In this document: positions 8,268 through 16,139 of the stretch, piece after piece
Layout of the letters: each line of letters opens with the position of its first letter
Numbering within the stretch: position 1 is the stretch's first letter
Assembly (NCBI GenBank): GCA_008364785.1
Contig: VTTJ01000011.1
Location: forward strand, 62,001-126,000
Direction of reading: 5' to 3'
Source: Bacillus sp. BGMRC 2118
GTDB taxonomy: Bacteria; Bacillota; Bacilli; Bacillales; SA4
DNA length: 64,000 bases
Notes under the pieces: generated by a model
Told to the model about the DNA's origin: nothing
Database searches by the model: none
Seen by the model: the letters and a program-made list of their open reading frames with translations, nothing else
Translations under genes and position numbers: made by a program

Positions 8268-9185
8268 ATGGAGCAGCTTATGCGTAACTTTTTTTTATGG
8301 TTATCTAAAAATAAAACCTTTACGAAATTAGCTAGAAAATATGGACTTAAATTTGGTGCAGGAAGATTCGTAGCAGGTGAAACGATTAATCTTGCCGTTA
8401 ATGCCATTAAAGATCTTAATAAGAAGGGCCTGGCTGTGACAATTGACTATCTAGGTGAGTTTGTTGATACAGAGGCAGAAGCAAATGAAATGGCTAATGG
8501 TTCTATTGAAGCAATTAAAGCAATAGGACGTGAGAAGCTAAATTCTCAGCTTTCACTAAAGATGACATCAATGGGATTAGATATTTCGGATGAAGTCGTA
8601 ATGAGAAATATGCGTCGTATATTAGAAGTTGCAAAAGAAAACAACGTATTTGTTACAATCGACATGGAAGACTATTCTCGTTGTGCGAAGACGATTGATA
8701 TCTTTAAACAGCTGCGCAGTGAATATGACAACATTGGGACAGTATTGCAAGCGTATTTATATCGTGTTGCAGATGATGTAGCAGATCTAAACCAATTCAA
8801 GCCAAACCTGCGTCTAGTAAAGGGAGCATACAAGGAATCACCAGAAGTAGCCTTCCCTGAGAAATCAGATGTAGATGAGAACTTCAAAAAAATTATTAGA
8901 ATGCATCTTGAAAATGGGAACTACACAGCGGTTGCGACTCATGACGATGCAATGATCGAATATACAAAAGAAGTTGTAAAGGAACTAAATATTCCAAACA
9001 GCCAGTTTGAATTCCAAATGTTATTCGGAATTCGTCCTGAACGACACCTGGAACTAGTGAAAGAAGGCTACACCATGAGAGTATATGTACCATACGGAAC
9101 AGATTGGTACGGATATTTTATGAGACGATTAGCAGAACGTCCTGCTAACGTAGCGTTCGTATTAAAAGGTGTATTTGGTAAATAA
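8268..9185 (+). CDS. putB: Proline dehydrogenase
   Basis: FAD enzyme that oxidises proline to pyrroline-5-carboxylate, the first step of proline catabolism, 305 aa. It has the PRODH TIM barrel with the C-terminal signature RVYVPYGTDWYGYFMRRLAE, whose arginines hold the substrate, and LRLVKGAYKE. The start is the ATG 7 nt after AGGAGG; earlier in-frame ATGs have no usable spacing. Position next to yuzL and fadN matches B. subtilis yusM (fadM), so this is the yusM-type paralogue rather than a putBCP operon. Monocistronic, with a strong terminator. Confidence 0.93.
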   Translation: MEQLMRNFFLWLSKNKTFTKLARKYGLKFGAGRFVAGETINLAVNAIKDLNKKGLAVTIDYLGEFVDTEAEANEMANGSIEAIKAIGREKLNSQLSLKMTSMGLDISDEVVMRNMRRILEVAKENNVFVTIDMEDYSRCAKTIDIFKQLRSEYDNIGTVLQAYLYRVADDVADLNQFKPNLRLVKGAYKESPEVAFPEKSDVDENFKKIIRMHLENGNYTAVATHDDAMIEYTKEVVKELNIPNSQFEFQMLFGIRPERHLELVKEGYTMRVYVPYGTDWYGYFMRRLAERPANVAFVLKGVFGK

Positions 9186-9194
9186 GTTAGTGAA

Positions 9195-9226
9195 AACTAC
9201 CAGGCAATAGTGCCTGGTAGTTTTTT
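9195..9226 (+). terminator. Intrinsic terminator of the proline dehydrogenase gene
   Basis: Perfect 12-bp stem AACTACCAGGCA / TGCCTGGTAGTT, loop ATAG, then a T-run. Confidence 0.92.
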
Positions 9227-9363
9227 AAATAAGTAATGACCTGTGTGTTGAAAGAAATCGCCAGAATAATATACAGTTTCGCTAAAATTAATGGAGGACA
9301 ATATTACATATAGTTGTAACCTTTAAGCAATATAACCGTCTACTTCTATAAAGGGAGGTCATT

Positions 9364-11529
9364 ATGAACAAATATGTAATCCTGTTTATTACCATTTTGA
9401 TGATTGGGGTCGGCTTTACAGTACAACAAGCTATTGTGAATCGACATCCTCAAGTCGTGAACGGATTAGCTGAAGCCTCAGAAAAAATAGTAGTACTTTC
9501 TGATAAAGTATGGAAGATAGAATTTACAAAGGAAATGGACAAAGCGAGTATTACAAACGACACTGTTTATGTAAAGGACAGTAATGGAAACAAATTAAAC
9601 CTAAAGGTTGAATTGACTGGAGATAAAAAGTCCATTCACATTTATCCTCCAGCAGAAGGTTATGATCCTAACGTGAAATCGTATACTCTTCATATTGATT
9701 CAAAAATAACAGCTTCAAACGGAAATCCAATCCAAGCTGATCAAATGCTTCAGTTTACGGTAACAAAGGATTTGCCGGTTATTGAATCAAAAGAACAGCT
9801 AACAGCCTATTTTCAACAACTAATAAAAAGTCAGAAGAAATTAGAAAAAAGGATAAAATTTGATGGGAAGATGGAAGAAAGTTCAGCTGGTGATATGGCA
9901 GCGACTGAAAAAAGCTCTTCTAGTTCCAATGAATTTACTGACACTAACGTCCAAGTGCAAGGTGTAGATGAAGCTGATATCGTTAAAACTGATGGAACGT
10001 ATATTTATCAAGCAATAGATGGAAAGTTAAAGATTACAAAGGTTGTCCCAAGTACAGATATAGAAACAGTAGCAACCATTCCTTTTACAAACTTTCAGCC
10101 ATTTCAACTATACATTGATGATCATAAACTTGTAGTGATGGGCCATGCTTATAGTGAATTTCAAGAGCCGGTCCATCCGACTTCGACTTCTGCAGATAAG
10201 ATGATCATGCCAATGAATCAGCAAACAAAAATACTTGTGTTTGATGTAACCGATAAAGATCATCCAAAAGAAATAAAATCAATTGAAATAGAAGGAAGTT
10301 ATATGACATCAAGAAAAATCGGCTCAAAAGTGTATGTGATCAATCAACACTACCCTGATTACTGGATGATGGAGCAAAGAAAAGATGTAGATCTTCGCCC
10401 AAGATATAAAGATTCGAGTAGTTCGGAAGAGCCAAAGTATGTTGACTTTAAAGATATTCGATACTTCCCAGAATCTAAACAAGCAAACTTTTCAATCATA
10501 GCGAGCTTTGACATCAATGAACCTGAAAAAGAAGCAACTGTAACAACTTATCTCGGTAGCGGTCAGGAAGTATATATGACAAAAGACAGTTTATATTTAA
10601 CGGTAACGAGGTATGAATACGAAACGAAAGAGAAGATAAGGGACATTCAAGCAGCAGTTGAGGATACAGACATCTATAAATTTTCGATTAATGACTTACA
10701 AGTTGAGTTTTTGGCAACCGGTACGGTACCAGGAAGACTATTAAACCAATTCTCAATGGATGAGCATGAAGGGTATTTCCGTATAGCAACGACTCAGGGA
10801 GATACGTGGGACGAGAAGAAGCCATCGTCTAACCATTTATATGTCCTAGATTCTAAGCTGCAGCAAGTCGGAAGTGCTGAGGATTTGGCGAGAGGGGAAC
10901 GAATTTATTCCGTTCGTTTTATGGGGGACAAAGCGTATATTGTCACCTTTAAAGAAACCGATCCCTTATTTGTACTGGATGTCAGTGATCCTAGCAAACC
11001 GACAGTGCTAGGAGAGCTTAAGATACCAGGATTCAGTAACTACCTTCATCCTTATGATGAAGAACATCTGATTGGATTTGGGCAAAATACAAAAGTCATC
11101 AAAGATAAAGGAGCGTCCCAGCCACGAATCATGACTGACGGAGTTAAAATTTCATTATTTGATGTGACAGATCCTCTAAATCCAAAAGAAAAGTTTACTG
11201 AGGTTATTGGCGGCAGTGGAACCTACTCACCGTTAAATCATGATCATAAAGCCTTACTCTTTAATAAGAAGAAAAACATTTTTGCATTTCCTATAACGAT
11301 TTATGAAGACAAAACAGGTTCCGAATTTGAACAACAGTTTAGATTCCAAGGAATACTAGGTTACTCTATTGATGTAGAAAAGGGTTTTCAATTACAACAA
11401 AAAATCACACATGAACATGATGGTGTGCAATATGAAAATTGGGAAAACCAAATCATGAGGGTAATCAATATAGAGGACGAATTATTTGCTGTATCTCCGA
11501 AGAAGATCACAGCACATAAGTGGGAATAA
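9364..11529 (+). CDS. Secreted beta-propeller protein with N-terminal Ig-like (Big_5) domain
   Basis: Exported or membrane-anchored protein of 721 aa. One N-terminal hydrophobic segment (about 4-22) acts as signal or anchor. An SbsA-type Ig-like domain follows (about 40-135; WKIEFTKEMDKASIT is its hallmark), then a charged linker, then a large beta-propeller domain (about 185-720) with FTDTNVQVQGVDEADIVKTD at its start, typical of the family of secreted C-terminal beta-propeller proteins. Repeated DVTD and DVSDPSKP turns mark propeller blades. RBS AAAGGGAGG lies upstream. Biological role not established; no catalytic motif recognised. Confidence 0.85.
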   Translation: MNKYVILFITILMIGVGFTVQQAIVNRHPQVVNGLAEASEKIVVLSDKVWKIEFTKEMDKASITNDTVYVKDSNGNKLNLKVELTGDKKSIHIYPPAEGYDPNVKSYTLHIDSKITASNGNPIQADQMLQFTVTKDLPVIESKEQLTAYFQQLIKSQKKLEKRIKFDGKMEESSAGDMAATEKSSSSSNEFTDTNVQVQGVDEADIVKTDGTYIYQAIDGKLKITKVVPSTDIETVATIPFTNFQPFQLYIDDHKLVVMGHAYSEFQEPVHPTSTSADKMIMPMNQQTKILVFDVTDKDHPKEIKSIEIEGSYMTSRKIGSKVYVINQHYPDYWMMEQRKDVDLRPRYKDSSSSEEPKYVDFKDIRYFPESKQANFSIIASFDINEPEKEATVTTYLGSGQEVYMTKDSLYLTVTRYEYETKEKIRDIQAAVEDTDIYKFSINDLQVEFLATGTVPGRLLNQFSMDEHEGYFRIATTQGDTWDEKKPSSNHLYVLDSKLQQVGSAEDLARGERIYSVRFMGDKAYIVTFKETDPLFVLDVSDPSKPTVLGELKIPGFSNYLHPYDEEHLIGFGQNTKVIKDKGASQPRIMTDGVKISLFDVTDPLNPKEKFTEVIGGSGTYSPLNHDHKALLFNKKKNIFAFPITIYEDKTGSEFEQQFRFQGILGYSIDVEKGFQLQQKITHEHDGVQYENWENQIMRVINIEDELFAVSPKKITAHKWE

Positions 11530-11533
11530 CATT

Positions 11534-11559
11534 CAGGGGACTATGTCCTCTGTTTTTTT
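11534..11559 (+). terminator. Intrinsic terminator of the beta-propeller gene
   Basis: Stem CAGGGGAC / GTCCTCTG (one G-U), loop TAT, then seven T. Confidence 0.85.
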
Positions 11560-11568
11560 GTTTTGTGA

Positions 11569-11750
11569 TTCGGCGGATTTAGTACAAAGAAGTTGAATAA
11601 TCATAAATTCGACGAATTGAAGGTGAGGTTCGCCGAAAAGAGTCCAAATTTCGCCGAATAATACTTCGCTTTCGCCGAAATAATTCAGATTTTTGCTGAA
11701 TTAGAAGAAATTTATATGAATACGACTAGCAATCGCCGGAATAATGAGTT
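11569..11750 (+). repeat. 21-nt phased tandem array, core TTCGCCGAA
   Basis: Palindromic 9-mer TTCGCCGAA or close variants begin at 11608, 11629, 11650, 11671 and 11692, exactly 21 nt apart. Weaker units extend to about 11569 (TTCGGCGGA) on the left and 11732 (ATCGCCGGAA) on the right. The 12-nt spacers are unrelated. It occupies the gap between the beta-propeller terminator and the convergent yuzL terminator. No coding frame. Confidence 0.88.
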
Positions 11751-11801
11751 GCTACATGTAGGAAAAAGTAAAAAACCATGCGTTAATAATTTTATAATTA
11801 C

Positions 11802-11835
11802 AAAACGTTGACTAGCTTAGTGTAGTCAACGTTTT
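11802..11835 (-). terminator. Terminator hairpin downstream of yuzL
   Basis: Perfect 13-bp arms AAAACGTTGACTA / TAGTCAACGTTTT around an 8-nt loop, lying 24 nt beyond the yuzL stop. The T-run on the minus strand is short (TTTT). Confidence 0.75.
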
Positions 11836-11858
11836 ATAGCACTTAAACAAACGTTTGA

Positions 11859-12005
11859 TTAATGCCCCATATTCTGCTTTTTGTATTGTTGGTTCGTGCT
11901 TTGTGTCTTACCACCGAAGTCAGAAGAAACAGAAGGGCCTGCATCTCCCTTAACACTTGCAGCACTAACCCCTGCCTTAGACGGGTTCTTTTTATGCTTC
12001 GCCAT
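11859..12005 (-). CDS. yuzL: YuzL-like small basic protein
   Basis: 48-residue protein beginning MAKHKKNPSKAGVSAASVKG, basic at the N-terminus and rich in Ser, Gly and Gln. A very strong RBS, GGAGGTGAT, precedes the ATG, and a hairpin terminator follows. I recognise it as YuzL family from the KNPSKAGVSAASVKG start and from its location between the yusM-type proline dehydrogenase and fadN, as in B. subtilis. Function unknown; size and composition resemble minor spore proteins, but that is inference. Confidence 0.72.
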   Translation of the reverse strand: MAKHKKNPSKAGVSAASVKGDAGPSVSSDFGGKTQSTNQQYKKQNMGH

Positions 12006-12118
12006 AATATCACCTCCGTTTATTAGACTGTCCTACGGATTTATGATTGATGACAAAAATTATTATGTAAGTAGATACGATTTTTAATACTTATAGATTC
12101 AGTTCATGCTGGCTCAAT

Positions 12119-12140
12119 GTTCTTCAAAAAGGAGAAGAAC
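12119..12140 (+). repeat. Small inverted repeat preceding the first AGCGCCAGTAAGAAC element
   Basis: 7-bp arms GTTCTTC / GAAGAAC around AAAAAGGA, directly abutting the larger hairpin that follows. Possibly part of the same structured unit. Confidence 0.45.
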
Positions 12141-12241
12141 TTAGCGCCAGTAAGAACCCGATTGGTAACACTAAAAAATTCACAAGGAAAAGCGCCTCGT
12201 GAATTTTAGTGTTACTTTACCCCGTTCTAACTGTCGCTAAG
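12140..12241 (+). repeat. Long imperfect hairpin element, copy 1 (AGCGCCAGTAAGAAC family)
   Basis: 102-nt inverted repeat. Outer arms are CTTAGCGCCAGTAAGAAC and the complement of GTTCTAACTGTCGCTAAG with two mismatches. After an internal loop, inner arms are GTAACACTAAAA and AATTCAC against GTGAATT and TTAGTGTTAC. It shares its left 38 nt, apart from two substitutions in the inner arm, with a second copy 160 nt downstream. Non-coding; it could be a mobile hairpin element or a structured RNA. Confidence 0.75.
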
Positions 12242-12301
12242 TATTATAAAAAATTGTATGTAGTTGCATAGGAAATAGCATATGAAATTAGAGTGTTATA
12301 A

Positions 12302-12388
12302 AGCGCCAGTAAGAACCCGATTAGTAAAACTAAAAAATTTCTGAGGAAACCCATTTCAGAAATTTTAAGTTTTACTTTAATATTGCGA
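12302..12388 (+). repeat. Hairpin element, copy 2, with compensatory stem changes
   Basis: Left arm AGCGCCAGTAAGAACCCGAT is identical to copy 1. The inner stem is GTAAAACT..AATTTCTGA against TCAGAAATT..AGTTTTAC, so both sides of the stem changed together relative to copy 1. The outer right arm (GTTCTAACTGTCGCT) is missing; only TTGCG remains. Lies 63 bp upstream of the FadR box. Confidence 0.7.
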
Positions 12389-12450
12389 AAATTACTAAAA
12401 TGATTTATAGTAAATTTATGGAGAAGTTCTATATTTTTTTGAATAAAAAA

Positions 12451-12468
12451 TGAATGAGTATTCATTCA
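12451..12468 (+). promoter_or_regulatory. FadR operator upstream of fadN
   Basis: TGAATGAGTATTCATTCA matches the B. subtilis FadR (TetR-type) box TGAATGAMTANTCATTCA at every position. It sits 24 nt upstream of the fadN start, so FadR bound here would block the fad operon until long-chain acyl-CoA releases it. Confidence 0.93.
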
Positions 12469-12491
12469 AAAAATGAAAGGGGAGATTACGG

Positions 12492-14873
12492 TTGAGTCGA
12501 AGCATCCGAAAAGTAGCGGTATTAGGATCGGGAGTTATGGGTTCTGGCATTGCTGCACACTTAGCCAACATCGGGATTCCATCATTATTACTTGATATTG
12601 TTCCTAGAGAACTTACAGAAGACGAAAAAAAGAAAGGGCTTACACTAGAGGATAAGGTAGTTCGTAACCGTTTCAGCCAAACAGCCCTTCAAAAATTGTT
12701 AAAGCAAAAGCCTGCTCCATTAACGTCAAAAGAGAATTTATCTCTTATTGAGGCAGGAAATTTAGAGGATGATTTAGCACGTCTTAAGGACGTTGATTGG
12801 ATTATAGAAGTAGTAGTAGAAAATTTAGCAGTGAAAAAGCAAGTTTTCACAAAAATTGATGAAGTGAAAAAGCCAGGAGCAATTGTAAGTTCAAACACTT
12901 CTGGTATTTCCATCGAGGCTATGGCAGAAGGGCGTTCAGAGGATTTCTGCAAAAACTTCCTTGGAACACACTTTTTCAACCCACCTCGTTATTTAAAACT
13001 TCTTGAAGTGATTCCGACAAAGGATACTGATCCTGAAGTTTTATCATTTATGAAAACATTCGGTGAAGATATTCTTGGTAAGGGTGTAGTTGAAGCAAAG
13101 GACACACCAAACTTTATCGCAAACCGTATCGGTACATACGGCTTGCTTGTAACGGTTAGAGAGATGCTTAAAGGTGGATACAGTGTTGGAGAAGTTGATT
13201 CTGTAACAGGTCCATTAATCGGCAGACCCAAAAGTGCAACATTTAGAACACTTGATGTTGTAGGATTAGACACATTCATTCACGTTGCGAACAATGTATT
13301 TGAGCAAGTGGAAGGTGCAGAGAAGGAAGTATTCGAGGTTCCTGCATTTATGAAGTCTATGTTGGAAAAAGGCTGGTTAGGAAGCAAGTCTGGCCAAGGG
13401 TTCTTCTTAAAGCAAGGAAAAGAAATTCTTGAACTAAATCCTGAAACACTTGAGTATGAGGCGAGAAAGAAGCTATCTGCTCCGTCTATTGACTTGGCAA
13501 AGCAAGCAAAAGGTGCTGACAAGCTAAAAGCTCTTGTTTATGCTGATGATCGTGCTGGCCAATTACTTTGGAACATTATTAGCCCGGCGCTAGTATATTC
13601 AGCTGAATTAGCAGGCGTTATTGCTGATGATATTGTTGCAATTGATAATGCGATGAAGTGGGGATTTGGTTGGAACCAAGGTCCATTTGAACTGTGGGAT
13701 GCCATTGGCTTAGAAAACTCAGTGAAGAAGATGCAGGCTGAAGGCACTCAAGTACCAGTATGGGTACTAGATATGCTAAATAATGGCCAAACATCATTCT
13801 ATAAAAAAGAAAACAGTGAAACATTATATGTTTCAGGTGGAAGCTATGAAGCAACAAAAGTAAACCCAAAGGTAATTAACCTTAAAGGGTTAAAAGAGAA
13901 AAACGGTGTCATTAAGAAAAATAGTGGTGCGAGTTTAATAGATTTAGGTGATGGTGTTGCGGCGTTAGAATTCCATTCTCCGAACAATGCTATCGGACCA
14001 GATATTACACAAATGATTAATTTTGCGATTGAAGAAGTAGATCGTAATTATGAAGGACTTATTATCGGGAACCAAGGGAAAAACTTCTGTGTAGGTGCTA
14101 ACCTTGCAATGATTTTAATGGAAGCCCAAGATGATAATTTCTTTGAACTAGATATGGTGGTTCGTCAGTTCCAACAAACAATGATGAACATTAAATACAG
14201 TCCGAAGCCGGTCGTTGCCGCACCATTTGGTATGACACTTGGTGGAGGGTCAGAAGTATGTTTACCAGCTGCTCACATTCAAGCATCAAGTGAGTCATAC
14301 ATGGGATTAGTTGAAGTTGGTGTAGGTTTAATTCCTGGTGGAGGCGGTAACAAAGAACTTTATATCCGTCATCTGAATGGACTTCCAAATGGAGTTGAAA
14401 AAGACCTTCAAAAGATTACAAACCATGTATTCGAAACGATTGCAATGGCGAAGGTTTCTACTTCAGCAGAAGAAGCTAGAACAAATAACTTCCTATCTAG
14501 AACAGATGGAATCAGTGTAAATGCAGATCATCTGTTACATGATGCAAAAAATGCCGTTCTTGCACTTGCTAGCAAAGGCTATCAAGCTCCAAAACGTAAA
14601 AAGGTACCAGTTGTTGGGGAAACAGGTTATGCGACATTACTGTTAGGTATTGAGTCTATGTTGTATTCTGGTTACATTTCAGAGCATGACAAAAAGATCG
14701 CTCAAAAACTGGCATTCGTTTTAGCTGGTGGAAGAGTTCCATTTGGTACTGAAGTAGATGAGCAGTATTTATTAGATCTAGAAAGAGAAGCATTCTTAAG
14801 CTTAGTTGCTGAACCGAAATCACAGCAACGTATGCAACACATGCTAGTAAAAGGAAAACCATTACGTAACTAA
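12492..14873 (+). CDS. fadN: Fused 3-hydroxyacyl-CoA dehydrogenase / enoyl-CoA hydratase FadN
   Basis: Bifunctional beta-oxidation enzyme of 793 aa, cytoplasmic. The N-terminal NAD-binding domain opens with VLGSGVMGSGIAAHLANIG (about 10-28); the dehydrogenase region has NTSGISIEAMA and GTHFFNPPRYLKLLEVIP with the catalytic His. An enoyl-CoA hydratase/isomerase domain lies in the C-terminal part (about 480-700; NFCVGANLAMIL and FGMTLGGGSEVCL hold the oxyanion-hole glycines). This dehydrogenase-first order is that of Gram-positive FadN. Start is TTG, 8 nt after AAGGGGAG. First gene of fadN-fadA-fadE, repressed by FadR through the adjacent box. Confidence 0.95.
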   Translation: MSRSIRKVAVLGSGVMGSGIAAHLANIGIPSLLLDIVPRELTEDEKKKGLTLEDKVVRNRFSQTALQKLLKQKPAPLTSKENLSLIEAGNLEDDLARLKDVDWIIEVVVENLAVKKQVFTKIDEVKKPGAIVSSNTSGISIEAMAEGRSEDFCKNFLGTHFFNPPRYLKLLEVIPTKDTDPEVLSFMKTFGEDILGKGVVEAKDTPNFIANRIGTYGLLVTVREMLKGGYSVGEVDSVTGPLIGRPKSATFRTLDVVGLDTFIHVANNVFEQVEGAEKEVFEVPAFMKSMLEKGWLGSKSGQGFFLKQGKEILELNPETLEYEARKKLSAPSIDLAKQAKGADKLKALVYADDRAGQLLWNIISPALVYSAELAGVIADDIVAIDNAMKWGFGWNQGPFELWDAIGLENSVKKMQAEGTQVPVWVLDMLNNGQTSFYKKENSETLYVSGGSYEATKVNPKVINLKGLKEKNGVIKKNSGASLIDLGDGVAALEFHSPNNAIGPDITQMINFAIEEVDRNYEGLIIGNQGKNFCVGANLAMILMEAQDDNFFELDMVVRQFQQTMMNIKYSPKPVVAAPFGMTLGGGSEVCLPAAHIQASSESYMGLVEVGVGLIPGGGGNKELYIRHLNGLPNGVEKDLQKITNHVFETIAMAKVSTSAEEARTNNFLSRTDGISVNADHLLHDAKNAVLALASKGYQAPKRKKVPVVGETGYATLLLGIESMLYSGYISEHDKKIAQKLAFVLAGGRVPFGTEVDEQYLLDLEREAFLSLVAEPKSQQRMQHMLVKGKPLRN

Positions 14874-14889
14874 TATTAATAGATTCATA

Positions 14890-14907
14890 GAGGGGGATTT
14901 CCCCCTC
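14890..14907 (+). other. GC-rich hairpin between fadN and fadA
   Basis: Stem GAGGGGG / CCCCCTC with loop ATTT and no T-tract after it. Likely an RNA-stability or partial-attenuation hairpin rather than a full terminator. Confidence 0.6.
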
Positions 14908-14935
14908 GTTATTAAAAAGGAACGGGGGGAGTTTT

Positions 14936-16111
14936 GTGAGAGAAGCAGTTATCGTGGCAGGTGCAAGAACTCCAGTGGGTAAGGCAAAACGTGGATCACT
15001 TGCAAATGTACGCCCAGATGATTTAGGGGCACTTGTTGTAAAAGAAACGCTTAGACGAGCAAACAATTATGAAGGAACTATCGATGATTTAATTATCGGT
15101 TGTGCAATGCCAGAGGCAGAACAAGGACTGAACATGGCGAGAAATATCGGAGGATTAGCGGGTCTACCATCAAACGTCCCTGCAATTACAATTAACCGTT
15201 ATTGCTCATCAGGTCTTCAAAGTATTGCATACGGGGCAGAGAAAATTATGCTCGGTCATGCTGATACAATCTTAGCAGGTGGCGTGGAGTCCATGAGTAT
15301 GGTGCCTATGGTAGGGCATAATGTCAGACCAAACGTAAAGCTTGTTGAGACAGCACCTGAGTACTATATGGGAATGGGTCATACTGCTGAGCAAGTAGCG
15401 CAAAAATACGGAGTTACTCGCGAAGAACAAGACGCATTTGCTGTTAGAAGTCACCAACGTGCAGCAGCAGCGATTGCAGAAGGCAGATTCCAAGATGAAA
15501 TCGTACCAGTTGATGTTGTGGTCAATGGAGTGGATGCAAAGAACAAGCCGACACAAAAGACATTTACCTTCTCTGAGGACGAAGGCGTCCGCTTAGAAAC
15601 AACAACAGAAGTTCTAGGGAAATTGCGACCAGCATTTAATGTAAAAGGAAGTGTAACAGCTGGGAACTCTTCACAAATGAGTGATGGAGCAGCTGCCGTT
15701 CTTCTAATGGATAAAGAAAAAGCATTAGCAGAAGGTTTGCAACCACTTGCGAAATTCCATGCCTATGCTGTTGCGGGAGTACCACCAGAAGTAATGGGGA
15801 TCGGACCTATTGCAGCCATTCCAAAAGCGTTAAAACTTGCAGGACTTGAGCTATCAGACATTGGTTTGTTCGAGTTAAACGAAGCATTTGCTTCTCAATC
15901 GATTGCTGTTATTCGTGAGCTTGGCTTGAACGAAGATATTGTCAACGTAAATGGTGGAGCAATTGCATTAGGACATCCACTAGGCTGTTCTGGTGCGAAA
16001 TTAACTCTTTCATTAATTCATGAAATGAGAAGACGAGATGTGAAATACGGTGTCGTAACAATGTGTATCGGTGGCGGAATGGGTGCTGCTGGTGTATTTG
16101 AACTACTATAA
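14936..16111 (+). CDS. fadA: Acetyl-CoA C-acyltransferase (3-ketoacyl-CoA thiolase) FadA
   Basis: Thiolase of 391 aa that cleaves 3-ketoacyl-CoA to acetyl-CoA and a shortened acyl-CoA. The active-site Cys is in NRYCSSGLQSIA (about residue 89), the catalytic His in GHPLGCSGA, and the second Cys in TMCIGGGMGAAG. Full family length. Start GTG follows GGGGGGAG with a short spacer. Middle gene of the fad operon; the 62-nt gap to fadN contains a GC-rich hairpin that may tune expression. Confidence 0.95.
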   Translation: MREAVIVAGARTPVGKAKRGSLANVRPDDLGALVVKETLRRANNYEGTIDDLIIGCAMPEAEQGLNMARNIGGLAGLPSNVPAITINRYCSSGLQSIAYGAEKIMLGHADTILAGGVESMSMVPMVGHNVRPNVKLVETAPEYYMGMGHTAEQVAQKYGVTREEQDAFAVRSHQRAAAAIAEGRFQDEIVPVDVVVNGVDAKNKPTQKTFTFSEDEGVRLETTTEVLGKLRPAFNVKGSVTAGNSSQMSDGAAAVLLMDKEKALAEGLQPLAKFHAYAVAGVPPEVMGIGPIAAIPKALKLAGLELSDIGLFELNEAFASQSIAVIRELGLNEDIVNVNGGAIALGHPLGCSGAKLTLSLIHEMRRRDVKYGVVTMCIGGGMGAAGVFELL

Positions 16112-16139
16112 TCAATAAAAATTTAAGGAGGCACTAATT

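Noticed and set aside
11569..11750. Possible CRISPR array
   Set aside because: Conserved core is only 9 nt and the period 21 nt; CRISPR repeats are 24-47 nt with 26-72 nt spacers, and no cas genes are present.
11881..12087. 68-residue plus-strand ORF over yuzL
   Set aside because: Antisense of yuzL, which has the strong RBS and family match; no RBS for this frame.
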